A DNA stretch of 33,436 nt from positions 1-33,436 of the forward strand of contig JAKAKL010000036.1 in the NCBI GenBank assembly GCA_021824565.1. Reading direction: 5' to 3'. Below, piece by piece: positions 25,049 through 33,102 of this stretch. The notes beneath the pieces were generated by a model. The model worked only from the letters and a program-made list of their open reading frames with translations. It searched no databases and was not told where the DNA came from. The position numbers were made by a program, and so were the translations under genes. Source of the stretch: Bacteroidota bacterium. GTDB lineage: Bacteria > Bacteroidota > Ignavibacteria > Ignavibacteriales > Ignavibacteriaceae. Within the stretch, counting starts at the first letter, position 1; every line of letters begins with the position of its first letter.

Positions 25049-25757
25049 TTTCAGCAAGCTCCTTCAAATCAATTTTATTTTCATATATTGCTTTGCCGAT
25101 AACCACGCCGTAAATATTCGTCTGCTTTAGATTTTTTACATCTTCAATATTTCTTACGCCGCCGGATGCTATTAATTCAATTTCTGGAAAGCGATTTAAA
25201 ATATTTTGATACAGTTCCATGTTTAATCCTACCATCATTCCGTCTTTTGAAATATCCGTGCAAAGAACTTTCTTCACACCGAGCGATAAGCAATATTCAA
25301 TGTGCGAATAAACCGGCACCGAAGTTTTTTCAGTCCAGCCGGTTACTTTCACTTTTTCATTTTCAACATCAATCGCGCTTACGATTTTTCCAGGTGAATT
25401 TTTTTTTACAATAAGCTCAAACTCTTTTTTATTTTTTATCGAAAGTGATCCGATAATAACATAATCTATCCCGGAGGCGAAAAGTTCGGAGGCAGTTTTA
25501 ACGTCTCTAATCCCGCCGCCGAATTCAATTTTTAATTTTGTTTCAGCTTTGATTTTCTTCGCGATCTCAAGCGCAGTAAACTTTCCGGTCTTCGCTCCTT
25601 TCAAATCAACAAGATGAACCATACCGAAGCCGTGCGATTCATACAACTGCGCCTGCTGGAACGGAGTGCTGCGGTAATACGTAACGTTTTCAAAATCTCC
25701 TTTAGTTAAGCGGACGATCTCGTTTTCCAAAATATCTATCGCGGGAATTACTATCAT
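25038..25757 (-). CDS. hisA: Phosphoribosylformimino-AICAR ribotide isomerase
   Basis: Opens the ribose ring of ProFAR to give PRFAR, step 4 of the pathway. TIM-barrel protein of 239 aa with the catalytic aspartates D8 (IPAIDIL) and D130 (VSAIDVEN), phosphate-binding EFGGGIRD and IASGGVRNIEDV, and the CTDISKDGMM block. It starts within an ATGA overlap with hisH (25754-25757) and overlaps hisF at its end, so translation of the three genes is probably coupled. Confidence 0.96.
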   Translation of the reverse strand: MIVIPAIDILENEIVRLTKGDFENVTYYRSTPFQQAQLYESHGFGMVHLVDLKGAKTGKFTALEIAKKIKAETKLKIEFGGGIRDVKTASELFASGIDYVIIGSLSIKNKKEFELIVKKNSPGKIVSAIDVENEKVKVTGWTEKTSVPVYSHIEYCLSLGVKKVLCTDISKDGMMVGLNMELYQNILNRFPEIELIASGGVRNIEDVKNLKQTNIYGVVIGKAIYENKIDLKELAEIAL

Positions 25758-26338
25758 AAATCAATAAAGTTTTTTAGTAATTTTAAACCTGCGTCGCCGG
25801 ATTTTTCAGGGTGAAACTGCACCCCGTAAAAGTTATCTTTTTCAAGCGATGCAGAAAAATTTATTTCATTGTTTGAAATTGAAGTTGTATACGGGCATTC
25901 AGGCAGGTAATATGAATTCGCGAAATAAAATCTTTCGCCGTTTTTAATGCCCTCAAAAATTTTGCTCTCTTTTGTAATCTGAATATCGTTCCAGCCCATG
26001 TGTGGAACTTTGGTTTTCTTCTCATCAAATTTTTCCGCAGTCACCGGAAATATTCCAAGGCATGCAACATTTCCTTCTTTGGAAAAATCCGCCATCAATT
26101 GCATGCCGAGACAAATGCCAAGCATCGGTTTTTTTACTATTCTTAATACAGTAAAAAGATTTAGCAAATGGAGCTGCCGGATTGCATAGGAAGCCTCTCC
26201 TACGCCGGGAAAAATAATTTTGTTAGCCCGGCAAATCTCAGCTTCATTGCTTGTAATTTTAAATTCCTGCTCTAATTCGGTAAGCGCATTTGCCACCGAA
26301 GCAACATTGCCTGATCCGTAATCAATTAATGCTATCAT
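25754..26338 (-). CDS. hisH: Imidazole glycerol phosphate synthase, glutaminase subunit
   Basis: Class I glutamine amidotransferase that feeds ammonia to HisF, 194 aa. The catalytic triad is complete: C76 in MLGICLGMQLM, H176 and E178 in GVQFHPEKSG. The N-terminus MIALIDYGSGNVASVANAL is typical. It starts at ATG 26338 in an ATGA overlap with hisB and ends in an ATGA overlap with hisA. Confidence 0.96.
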   Translation of the reverse strand: MIALIDYGSGNVASVANALTELEQEFKITSNEAEICRANKIIFPGVGEASYAIRQLHLLNLFTVLRIVKKPMLGICLGMQLMADFSKEGNVACLGIFPVTAEKFDEKKTKVPHMGWNDIQITKESKIFEGIKNGERFYFANSYYLPECPYTTSISNNEINFSASLEKDNFYGVQFHPEKSGDAGLKLLKNFIDL

Positions 26339-27222
26339 AATACGCCTTTCGTTGACGGCAGCATTCCTTCGTTCCGTTCATCCATGCGGCAGGCTTCATT
26401 CAATGATTTGGCAAAAGCTTTAAATATCGCTTCAATCTTATGATGATCGTTCTTGCCTTTTGCGCGGATAAAAATATTTGCCTTTAAGCCGGATGCAAGC
26501 CCGCGGAAAAATTCTTCGGTCAATTCGGTCGGGAATTCGCCGACTTTTTCTCTTTCAAATTTACATTTAAAATTCAAGTACGATCTTCCGCTTAAATCAA
26601 TTGCGCATCTTGCAATTGTTTCATCCATCGGAAGAAAATATCCGTACCGCTTAATTCCTAATTTGCCGCCGAGGGCTTCGCTGAGCGCCAGTCCCAGAGT
26701 TATTCCAACGTCTTCAATTGTATGGTGTTCGTCCACATGAAGATCGCCGTTCACTTCGACTTTTAAATTTATATTTGCATGCTTTGCTATCTGCTCCAGC
26801 ATATGGTCGAAAAACCCGATGCCGGTTTTAATTTCAGAAACGCCTCTGCCATCAAGCGATAAATTAATTTTTATGTCGGTCTCTTTAGTTTTTCTTTGCT
26901 TAGAAGAAGAGCGCAGTTTCGTAAATATTTTGTTTACAGCTTTTTCAAAATTATCAATCTCTGTTTTTTCTTTTACAAGAATAGAATTTCTATCTAATTT
27001 CTTTTCAAGCGAAATTGAAAATTGGCTTTCCGATTCTTTATCGCCGCCGAAAATATTTATTCCTTCCGAAGCTAAAACATATTTCAGAATTTCGTTTGGT
27101 TTAAAATCATTCACATAAATATTAAGGTTTCGCTGAGAGAGTTTTTTAAGCCCGCTTATCAAGCCGGACGAAGCGGGAAGGTTCAATTCGAAAAATTTTC
27201 TATCTATTTTTATGTTATACAT
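26335..27222 (-). CDS. hisB: Imidazoleglycerol-phosphate dehydratase with a degenerate HAD-like N-terminal domain
   Basis: Residues about 107-295 are a normal dehydratase: KETDIKINLSLDGRG, GIGFFDHMLEQIAKH, HVDEHHTIEDVGITLG, MDETIARCAIDLSGR and KGKNDHHKIEAIFKAFAKSL, with the manganese-binding histidine clusters intact. The N-terminal 106 residues align in outline with the histidinol-phosphatase (HAD) domain of bifunctional HisB, but shortened: IDRKFF stands where IDRDGT is expected, GLISGLKKLSQRNLNIYVNDF resembles the first helix-strand unit, and LDRNSILVKEKTEID stands where the DRDSYVIGDRETD motif belongs. The second Asp of DxD, the GD of motif IV and the zinc loop are all missing. I infer a dead phosphatase half. 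The start ATG 27222 follows the hisC stop by ten bases; no good ribosome site is seen, and longer starts run into hisC. Confidence 0.9.
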   Translation of the reverse strand: MYNIKIDRKFFELNLPASSGLISGLKKLSQRNLNIYVNDFKPNEILKYVLASEGINIFGGDKESESQFSISLEKKLDRNSILVKEKTEIDNFEKAVNKIFTKLRSSSKQRKTKETDIKINLSLDGRGVSEIKTGIGFFDHMLEQIAKHANINLKVEVNGDLHVDEHHTIEDVGITLGLALSEALGGKLGIKRYGYFLPMDETIARCAIDLSGRSYLNFKCKFEREKVGEFPTELTEEFFRGLASGLKANIFIRAKGKNDHHKIEAIFKAFAKSLNEACRMDERNEGMLPSTKGVL

Positions 27223-27232
27223 TTGTGCCGGG

Positions 27233-28285
27233 TTATAAAATTTTTTTAATTGCATCCCAAAGTAAATCGTTCTCTTCTTGACTTCCAACTGAAATCCTTA
27301 GACAACCTTCCAATTTGGGTTGACTGCTTCTGTCTCTTACTATTATTCCTTTGTCCATCAGTTTTTTCTGAACTTCTTTTGGCTGCCTGCATTTTATTAA
27401 AAGAAAATTCGCATCCGAATTAAAAACTTTCTCAACTCCGTTCAAAGTTTCAAGCTGGTTTTTCAGGCGTTCGCGCTCTTTAATTATTGAGCGGATATAC
27501 TCGTCCTTAACATTTGAGTTCATAAAAGCCTTTGCCAGAGCGTACCGCGTGAGGGTGTTAATATTATACGGCGCTTTAACTTTAAATAGAACGTCTATAA
27601 TTTCTTTGTCGGCGATGCAGTATCCGAGACGCACGCCAGCCAATCCCCAGGCTTTTGAAAACGTTCTTAAGATTACAAGGTTGTTATATTTTTTAAGTTC
27701 TTCAAGGAGATTGCCGTCTAATGAAAAATCAATGTATGCTTCATCGACTACTATAATTGAATTATATTTTTCGCAAAGCGCGGCAACATCTTTTTTGCTT
27801 AGCAGATTTCCCGTCGGATTATTCGGAGAGCAGAGAAATATAATTTTTGTGTTTGAATTATATACCTTTTCAATTTCACCAAAGTCGATTTGAAAATCAT
27901 CGGTAAGTAAAACATCATTTACCGCCACATTATTTACATCGCTTGCTACTTTGTACATGCCGTACGTAGGCTCCGGAATTATCACGTTATCTTTTCCCGG
28001 CTCGCAAAAAATTCTAATAAGCAAATCGATTATTTCATCTGATCCGACTCCAAAGAACAAATTTTCTTTGCTTACCGATAAATATTCCGAAACAATTTTT
28101 CTTAAATCGTTTTGATGCGGATCGGGATAACGGTTAAGATTCAATCCTTCAATCTCGGTGAACGTCGAACCAAAGCTGTTTTCGTTAGCGTCAAGTAATA
28201 TTCCGTCGCCCTCGTAAATGTCTCTTGCGGAAGTGTAGGGTTTCAATTCCAAAATATTTTTTCGTACGAGTTTTTTAATATCCAT
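27233..28285 (-). CDS. hisC: Histidinol-phosphate aminotransferase
   Basis: PLP aminotransferase, fold type I, that makes histidinol phosphate from imidazole acetol phosphate and glutamate. 350 aa. The N-terminus ends in LDANENSFG and NRYPDPHQNDLR, typical of HisC; the PLP lysine is K211 in RTFSKAWGLAGVRLG; cofactor residues lie in SPNNPTGN and VVDEAYIDF; and RISVGSQEEN carries the C-terminal arginine for the substrate. Six bases separate it from hisD. Confidence 0.95.
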   Translation of the reverse strand: MDIKKLVRKNILELKPYTSARDIYEGDGILLDANENSFGSTFTEIEGLNLNRYPDPHQNDLRKIVSEYLSVSKENLFFGVGSDEIIDLLIRIFCEPGKDNVIIPEPTYGMYKVASDVNNVAVNDVLLTDDFQIDFGEIEKVYNSNTKIIFLCSPNNPTGNLLSKKDVAALCEKYNSIIVVDEAYIDFSLDGNLLEELKKYNNLVILRTFSKAWGLAGVRLGYCIADKEIIDVLFKVKAPYNINTLTRYALAKAFMNSNVKDEYIRSIIKERERLKNQLETLNGVEKVFNSDANFLLIKCRQPKEVQKKLMDKGIIVRDRSSQPKLEGCLRISVGSQEENDLLWDAIKKIL

Positions 28286-28291
28286 TTATTT

Positions 28292-29578
28292 TTATTCCGC
28301 CAATCTTATTTTTACAGCATTTCTGTGGGCAATTAATTCTTCAACTTCAGCTAATGTCTCTACAGCGGTGGAAATTTTTTTTAGTCCGTCTTTAGTCAGC
28401 TTTTGAAAAGTCATCGACTTCATAAAAGTCTCTACAGTAACGCCGCCGTAAGCTCTGGCATATCCGTATGTGGGAAGAGAATGATTCGTTCCGGATGCGT
28501 AATCGCCGGCGCTCTCCGGTGAATATTCTCCGACAAAAACAGAACCAGCATTAGTAATTTTTGATTTATTTTTTTCCGCGTCAGCAATATTCAGAATCAA
28601 ATGTTCCGGTGCGTATAAATTACTGAAATCAATTGCTTCCTTAATACTATCCACTATCATCGCAAAAGAATTTTCCAAAGCTTTTTCAGCAATTTCCTTT
28701 CTCGGCAATTCATTCAATTGAAGATTTATTGCATCAATAATTCTCTCAACCATATTCATTGAGGTTGAAACTAAAACGACCTGTGAATCCGGACCGTGTT
28801 CCGCTTGAGATAAAAGATCAGCCGCGGCGAAATCTGGATTAGTACTTTCATCCGCAATTACTAAAACCTCGCTTGGTCCGGCGGGCATATCAATCGCGCT
28901 GCCGTCCGGATCAACGCTGACTAATTGTTTCGCTGCTGTAACATATTGGTTTCCAGGACCAAAAATTTTATTTACCTTTGAAATATTTTTATCTCCGTAA
29001 GCCATCAACCCGATTGCCTGAGCGCCGCCGATCTTATAAAATTCATTAACATCGCAAATCTTAGCCGCATAAAGCAAAGACAAATTTATTTTCCCGTTTT
29101 TTGCAGGCGAGCAAACCATAATCCTTTTGCAGCCCGCTATTTTAGCCGGTATTCCGAGCATCAGCATTGTTGAAGGAAGAACAGCACTGCCGCCCGGAAC
29201 ATATAAACCAACATTTTCAATAGCCCTATACTCACGCGAACATTTTATTCCTTCCATCGATTCGATCTCGTATGACTGCGGGATCTGCTTCTCGTGAAAT
29301 TTTTTTATGTTCTCTGCCGCAGTTTGAATTGCCGACTTTACTTTTTGCTCTAATTTTTTTTCTGCTTCTTCAAATTCTTCCTGCGATACTTTTATTTCAT
29401 CACCTGTAAAACCGTCAAATTGCTTCGCATATTTTACCGCAGCCGATAATCCGTTTCGCTTTATATTCTCAAGCATCGGACTGACAACTGCCGCAATTTT
29501 TTTTGTGTCTATTGCCGGGCGCTTTAATAAAATTTTCTTTTCGTCTTCCGAAAGATTTTTATAAATGAAAGTTTTCAT
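28292..29578 (-). CDS. hisD: Histidinol dehydrogenase
   Basis: Zinc enzyme that oxidises histidinol to histidine in two NAD-dependent steps, the end of the pathway. 428 aa, the usual length. Seen: [28 protein letters not shown], the substrate and NAD region [13 protein letters not shown] and [47 protein letters not shown] with the catalytic Glu-His pair, and [23 protein letters not shown] near the end. The start ATG overlaps the hisG stop as ATGA (29575-29578). Confidence 0.96.
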   Translation of the reverse strand: MKTFIYKNLSEDEKKILLKRPAIDTKKIAAVVSPMLENIKRNGLSAAVKYAKQFDGFTGDEIKVSQEEFEEAEKKLEQKVKSAIQTAAENIKKFHEKQIPQSYEIESMEGIKCSREYRAIENVGLYVPGGSAVLPSTMLMLGIPAKIAGCKRIMVCSPAKNGKINLSLLYAAKICDVNEFYKIGGAQAIGLMAYGDKNISKVNKIFGPGNQYVTAAKQLVSVDPDGSAIDMPAGPSEVLVIADESTNPDFAAADLLSQAEHGPDSQVVLVSTSMNMVERIIDAINLQLNELPRKEIAEKALENSFAMIVDSIKEAIDFSNLYAPEHLILNIADAEKNKSKITNAGSVFVGEYSPESAGDYASGTNHSLPTYGYARAYGGVTVETFMKSMTFQKLTKDGLKKISTAVETLAEVEELIAHRNAVKIRLAE

Positions 29579-30432
29579 AAAATCATATTCTCGATTGGAA
29601 GTAACAAAATTCCCGATGCGCCTGCAGATTTCAAATCTCCGACAATCTGCCAGAATGTATCCGATGGAATAACCGCGTGAACCGCAAGCAGGTGTTCGTC
29701 TGCAAGATGAAGCACTGTCGGACTTTTTAAAGACGGAATTATATTAATAATTTTTTCCAGCGACTTCTTCGGGATGTTCATCATTAAATATTTTGAAGAG
29801 CGCGCTTTTAAGACCGAGCGGATTCTTCCAAGCAGGTCATTTAATATTTCGTTTTTATCTTTTGTATTGCTCGACCTTATCATTACCGCTTCCGAATCAA
29901 AAACTTTAAATGATTTTTTCAGCTTGTTCATCATCAGCGTGTTGCCTGTAGAAACTATATCGCATATTAAATCTGCTATACCAAGCGAAGGAGCTATTTC
30001 AACCGAGCCGCTCAGCTCTATAATTTTTGCGTCGAGATTATTTTTCTTTAAGAAGTCTTTTAAAATTTTAGGATAGGTTGTCGCAATTATTTTCCCGTTT
30101 ACGTCATTCAAAGTTTTTAATACTTTATTTTCTGGATAGGCAAGCTGAAGGCTGCACTTGCCGAATCCTAACTTCTCTAATGTTTCGGTTTGTGTCTGCT
30201 TTTCACAGATAACGTTTTCACCTACAATGCCTATGTCTGCAACGCAGTCCTGCACGTATTCGGGAATATCATCGTCGCGGAGGAATAAAATATCCAGCGG
30301 AAAATTTCTTACGGAAACAACAAGCCGCTCCGAATAATTCTCGATCTCTAATCCGCAGTGGCGTAGAAGTTCAAGAGATTTTTCGGTCAGCCGTCCTTTT
30401 TTTTGTATGGCTAATTTTAAATTACCGTTCAT
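29575..30432 (-). CDS. hisG: ATP phosphoribosyltransferase, long form
   Basis: Commits PRPP and ATP to histidine synthesis. 285 aa, so the long form with its own C-terminal regulatory domain (about 210-285, SKYLMMNIPKKSLEKIINIIPSLKSPTVLHL) that binds histidine; this form needs no HisZ. The catalytic part has LAIQKKGRLTEKSLELL, VADIGIVGENVI and the PRPP loop DIVSTGNTLMMNKL. ATG 30432 is preceded by AAGGA. First structural gene of the operon, directly after the attenuator hairpin. Regulation is thus likely double: feedback on the enzyme and attenuation of the transcript. Confidence 0.95.
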   Translation of the reverse strand: MNGNLKLAIQKKGRLTEKSLELLRHCGLEIENYSERLVVSVRNFPLDILFLRDDDIPEYVQDCVADIGIVGENVICEKQTQTETLEKLGFGKCSLQLAYPENKVLKTLNDVNGKIIATTYPKILKDFLKKNNLDAKIIELSGSVEIAPSLGIADLICDIVSTGNTLMMNKLKKSFKVFDSEAVMIRSSNTKDKNEILNDLLGRIRSVLKARSSKYLMMNIPKKSLEKIINIIPSLKSPTVLHLADEHLLAVHAVIPSDTFWQIVGDLKSAGASGILLLPIENMIL

Positions 30433-30449
30433 TCATTAGTTCCTTATTT

Positions 30450-30481
30450 AAAAGCAAAAACCCCGACAGAGTTGCCGGGGT
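30450..30481 (-). terminator. his operon attenuator (terminator hairpin)
   Basis: On the minus strand ACCCCGGCA (30481-30473) pairs with TGTCGGGGT (30468-30460), one G-U pair, loop ACTC, followed by TTTTTGCTTTT. It sits between the histidine leader peptide and hisG. The CCGGCA part of its 5' arm (30478-30473) is also the exact complement of TGCCGG in the end of the leader frame (30520-30515), which would form the antiterminator. Confidence 0.85.
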
Positions 30482-30504
30482 GTTAATTTCTTTGTTAAAA
30501 TATT

Positions 30505-30588
30505 TCAACGTAATCCGGCATCGAATAAATGGTGCAGATGATGATGGATTTCATGTCCGTTTACGATATTTAAATTTTCTTTTTTCAT
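30505..30588 (-). CDS. hisL: Histidine leader peptide
   Basis: A 27-codon frame with ATG at 30588 and TGA at 30505-30507. It contains HEIHHHLHH (residues 12-20), six histidines in nine codons, upstream of the his operon on the same strand and directly before the attenuator hairpin. In the classic mechanism, a ribosome starved of His-tRNA stalls on these codons and leaves TGCCGG (codons 22-25) free to pair with the terminator arm; a ribosome that reaches the stop codon covers TGCCGG and lets the terminator form. The positions fit this scheme. The ribosome site is weak (GGTGA close to the ATG). Confidence 0.88.
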   Translation of the reverse strand: MKKENLNIVNGHEIHHHLHHLFDAGLR

Positions 30589-30657
30589 ATTCACCGTGCA
30601 AACTTAATTAAAAATATAAATATATCAAATGTTTCGATTAACAAGCCTTAGAATCAC

Positions 30658-31569
30658 TTACGGTGCGCTCACTATTTGTTTAATGCCCGAATAATAATCG
30701 GTCGCTTTGAAGAACTTACTTTCAAAATCGCTGCTGTCAAACAGATAATCATATTCGTATTGATAAAGCATCTCGACAAATTCCTTTATTACGGGGTTGA
30801 ACAATCCTGTTAATTCTATCATCCATTTTTTAAGCACCATGTATTTGGGCTTTTTAATATAAGCCGCCGCAACAGCTTCGACAAATTGTTTTCCGGTCAT
30901 AGCGTTTCTGTCTGTAGGCAGATGCCAAACTCGGTTATATGCGCTTGCAGTGTTTCCGAGAAGCGCGGTAGCGCGGGCTGCGTCGGGCGTATATGTATAT
31001 GTGTGCTTCCTGCTGTCGCTTGCAAATAGCTGCGCCGATTTTCCTTTCTTCAGCTTTTCAAATATTAATACAAAAGGTATTGAGTTTTGCGTGCTGCCGT
31101 AAAAGTCTGCGGCACGCGCGATCAAGGCTTTTAAATTTCCTTTTTTAACTTCATCCATTAGCTGTCCGGCTATCTTTGCCCTTACTTCGCCTTTTTTACT
31201 TGATGGATTTAACGGCGTGCTTTCTTTCATCCAGCCGTCCACTTTGCCGTATGAATAAACGTTATCAAAGAAAACCAGCTTGCAATTATTTTTTTCACAG
31301 GCATTAATTGTATTGGTCATAATCTTCGACCAGGTTTCCTGCCAGACTTTAATATTGTACTGCAATCCGGCAGTAAGATAAACTACCTCAGAATTTCTTA
31401 CCGCATTTTCTACTTGCGCAGCATCTGTTATATCGGCTTTAAATAATTCATCAGTTGAATTAACAGCCTTTGGATTTCTGCTTACCAATCTAATCTTATC
31501 AGTGTACTTAGGAAGAATTTTTGCAAGCTCATTTCCTATTGCCCCGCCCGAGCCTAAAATTGTCTGCAT
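30658..31569 (-). CDS. NAD(P)-dependent epimerase/dehydrogenase-like protein
   Basis: Extended short-chain dehydrogenase (NAD-dependent epimerase/dehydratase group), 303 aa with ATG 31569. The nucleotide-binding loop is ILGSGGAIGNELAK near residue 10 (GxGxxG-like GSGGAIG), followed by RLVSRNPK, ADITDAAQVENAV, VVYLTAGLQYN, FFDNVYSYGKVDG with the active-site Tyr-x3-Lys in altered form (YSYGK), and RAADFYGSTQNS. The middle GKSAQLFASDSRKHTYTYTPDAARATALLG is typical of sugar epimerase-like reductases with a substrate domain. The substrate is unknown. A TTG five codons earlier is possible but AAGAGAAAC lies well placed for the ATG. It is separated from hisL by a short gap and transcribed in the same direction, but as an upstream unit. 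Confidence 0.85.
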   Translation of the reverse strand: MQTILGSGGAIGNELAKILPKYTDKIRLVSRNPKAVNSTDELFKADITDAAQVENAVRNSEVVYLTAGLQYNIKVWQETWSKIMTNTINACEKNNCKLVFFDNVYSYGKVDGWMKESTPLNPSSKKGEVRAKIAGQLMDEVKKGNLKALIARAADFYGSTQNSIPFVLIFEKLKKGKSAQLFASDSRKHTYTYTPDAARATALLGNTASAYNRVWHLPTDRNAMTGKQFVEAVAAAYIKKPKYMVLKKWMIELTGLFNPVIKEFVEMLYQYEYDYLFDSSDFESKFFKATDYYSGIKQIVSAP

Positions 31570-31771
31570 AAAGTTTCTCTTCAATATGTTTTGATAAATT
31601 TGATTTTAATTTATCAAATATTTCCAATACTTATCCGGCTGGTTGTCACGAACCAACAAGTCAATAATTACAGAAATGCCAGAGGCGTTCAGGCAGTCCG
31701 GTTGCGGTTAGGTGCGATTTTAATATTTTCTACTAGCATTATATTATAATTATTTCAGAGATATATTAAGT

Positions 31772-31975
31772 ATGCGTTTTGTCTGGGATCAAAATAAAAA
31801 CCTTGCGAATATAAAGAAACACAAAATATCTTTTGAAGAAGCGAGGACAGTGTTTTTTGATGACAATGCTAGACTTATACCAGATCCAGAACACTCACTA
31901 GAAGAAGAACGATTTATAATTTTAGGCATAACAAACAAATTAAGACTACTTGTTGTTATACATACTTATAAATAA
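31772..31975 (+). CDS. brnT: BrnT-family toxin, C-terminally truncated
   Basis: BrnT is a RelE-fold ribonuclease toxin of about 90 aa. The 67 residues present match the family from the first codon: MRFVWDQNKNLANIKKHKISFEEARTVFFDDNARLIPDPEHSLEEERFIILG and LRLLVVIHTYK. After HTYK, where the family goes on with a strand and helix containing the RIISARKAT block, there is a stop, and the antitoxin starts two bases later. So about 25 residues, including conserved arginines, are missing. I infer an internal deletion that joined HTYK to the region just before brnA. The toxin is probably inactive. Confidence 0.8.
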   Translation: MRFVWDQNKNLANIKKHKISFEEARTVFFDDNARLIPDPEHSLEEERFIILGITNKLRLLVVIHTYK

Positions 31976-31976
31976 A

Positions 31977-32189
31977 ATGAAAAAAGAATATGACTTCAGC
32001 GATTCCATCAAGAATCCTTATATAAAGAAGCTTAAAAAACAAATTTCAATTCGTATAGAAAATGAAACCGTTGAGTATTTTAAAAAGTTGGCTTCAGAAA
32101 TTGACATCCCATATCAGAATCTGATGAACATGTATTTAAGGGAATGTGCACAAAACAATTTCAAACCAAATATTCACTGGCAAAAGTAA
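31977..32189 (+). CDS. brnA: BrnA-family antitoxin
   Basis: Ribbon-helix-helix antitoxin of 70 aa that should bind BrnT and the promoter. The family pattern is clear: MKKEYDFS, then LKKQISIRIENETVEYFKKLASEIDIPYQNLMNMYLRECA. ATG 31977 is chosen since MKKEYDF is the family start; a longer frame from 31950 runs into brnT. It has no ribosome site of its own in the bases just before it, consistent with loss of the end of brnT where that site normally lies. Its stop at 32187-32189 is followed at once by a long inverted repeat. Confidence 0.85.
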   Translation: MKKEYDFSDSIKNPYIKKLKKQISIRIENETVEYFKKLASEIDIPYQNLMNMYLRECAQNNFKPNIHWQK

Positions 32190-32415
32190 TTGCCCATAAC
32201 GTTGTGGCTAAGGCGCAGCCCCTAACTACAATGCTGAACTTGTTATTAAATTTTATAATTACAATAGTCTTTCATAGCACACTTACCTTGAACAAGAAAC
32301 CCGAAACGGCACGACTAACCCGAAAATTTGTCAAATGCCGAATGCGCCCGCCTTGACTCGACGTCAAGGCGAGGCAGGAATAGGCTGTCGCCTTTGAGCC
32401 ACGGGTTATGCGCAA
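32190..32415. repeat. attC-like long imperfect inverted repeat between brnA and hepT
   Basis: Pairs seen from outside in: TTGC/GCAA (32190-32193, 32412-32415), CATAAC/GTTATG (32195-32200, 32405-32410), GTGGCT/AGCCAC (32204-32209, 32397-32402), AGGCG/CGCCT (32211-32215, 32389-32393), CAGCC/GGCTG (32216-32220, 32383-32387). Unpaired bases lie between the blocks. That is 26 base pairs in an arm of about 31. Inside, CTAACCCG (32316-32323) can also pair with CGGGTTA (32402-32408), giving a shorter site of about 100 bp on the hepT side, and GCCTTGAC/GTCAAGGC forms a hairpin near 32350-32370. The layout is that of integron attC sites. Adjacent to the brnA stop and six bases from the hepT stop. Confidence 0.5.
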
Positions 32416-32420
32416 TATAA

Positions 32421-32840
32421 TTACAAATATTTGCTTATTTCTTTTTTGAAATTCAAATAAACTTCTTTTGAGTTTTGGACTAGAGGTTCCATTTTGTCAG
32501 TATATAAATCAAATGCATAAGCATGGCTGAAAAAATGTCTAAAAGCCAAATATTCACCTAAGGTATTTTTCAATTCTTCAGATATTATCTGATTTTTTAC
32601 AGCATTTTCAATAAGCTCTTTATGCGAAGATTTGCCTTCCGGTATTTCAATGTTCTCAGATATGAATATTTGTTTTAATATATTTTCTATTCCATTATAA
32701 AAATTATGGAGCAAAGCGGCTGCCCCTGCAAGCTCTAATGTAGATAAGTAAGGAAGTTTTTCATAGGGAGGGATTTCTTTAAATACTTCATCAATGTTTT
32801 CTAATTCAGCATTTATCTTTTTAGACAATCTTTCATCCAT
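32421..32840 (-). CDS. hepT: HepT-like ribonuclease toxin (HEPN domain)
   Basis: HEPN-domain RNase of 139 aa, the toxin of the MntA/HepT type VII pair. All-alpha protein with the catalytic signature R101-X4-H106-X-Y108 in FRHFFSHAYAF, the form described for HepT. Upstream residues such as LELAGAAALLHNFYNGIENILKQIF are typical of the family. It starts eight bases inside mntA (ATGGATGA), so the two are coupled. In known pairs the toxin is silenced by AMPylation of the HEPN tyrosine by MntA, and here that tyrosine is present. The toxin family was identified by motif only. Confidence 0.88.
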   Translation of the reverse strand: MDERLSKKINAELENIDEVFKEIPPYEKLPYLSTLELAGAAALLHNFYNGIENILKQIFISENIEIPEGKSSHKELIENAVKNQIISEELKNTLGEYLAFRHFFSHAYAFDLYTDKMEPLVQNSKEVYLNFKKEISKYL

Positions 32841-33102
32841 AAAGAAGAATACCTTCAGATTTTATCATTTCATTTAATAAAGATTTCTTCTTGAGGTCAA
32901 TCAAGTCTACGGGTTTAGAAAGAGAAAATATTAGTTCACTATAAAACTTAAAGAATAGGTAATCAGCTATTCCATCAACAGCCAAGTCAATGTCATTAGC
33001 GACTCTTTTATCTTCAAGATTTGATCCGAAAAGATATAGCTTTGAGACATTATATCTTCTGGCTATTTCTAATAATTTATGTTTATCTTCATTTGAAATC
33101 AT
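32833..33102 (-). CDS. mntA: MntA-like nucleotidyltransferase antitoxin
   Basis: Minimal nucleotidyltransferase of 89 aa. The catalytic signature is GS-X9-DxD, with G26, S27, D37 and D39 in LYLFGSNLEDKRVANDIDLAV; a further acidic block PVDLIDL (D66, D69) supplies the third carboxylate. MntA-type proteins transfer AMP to the HepT toxin to block it. The start is ATG 33102 with a weak ribosome site. It is upstream of and overlapping hepT, the usual order. A GTTATGTGC end of a possible attC-like site lies about 50 bases upstream. Confidence 0.85.
   Translation of the reverse strand: MISNEDKHKLLEIARRYNVSKLYLFGSNLEDKRVANDIDLAVDGIADYLFFKFYSELIFSLSKPVDLIDLKKKSLLNEMIKSEGILLYG

Noticed and set aside
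27222-27288. Longer HisB start at 27288 or 27255
   Set aside because: These would overlap hisC by up to 56 bp and have no ribosome site; the HAD-like alignment begins after the ATG at 27222.
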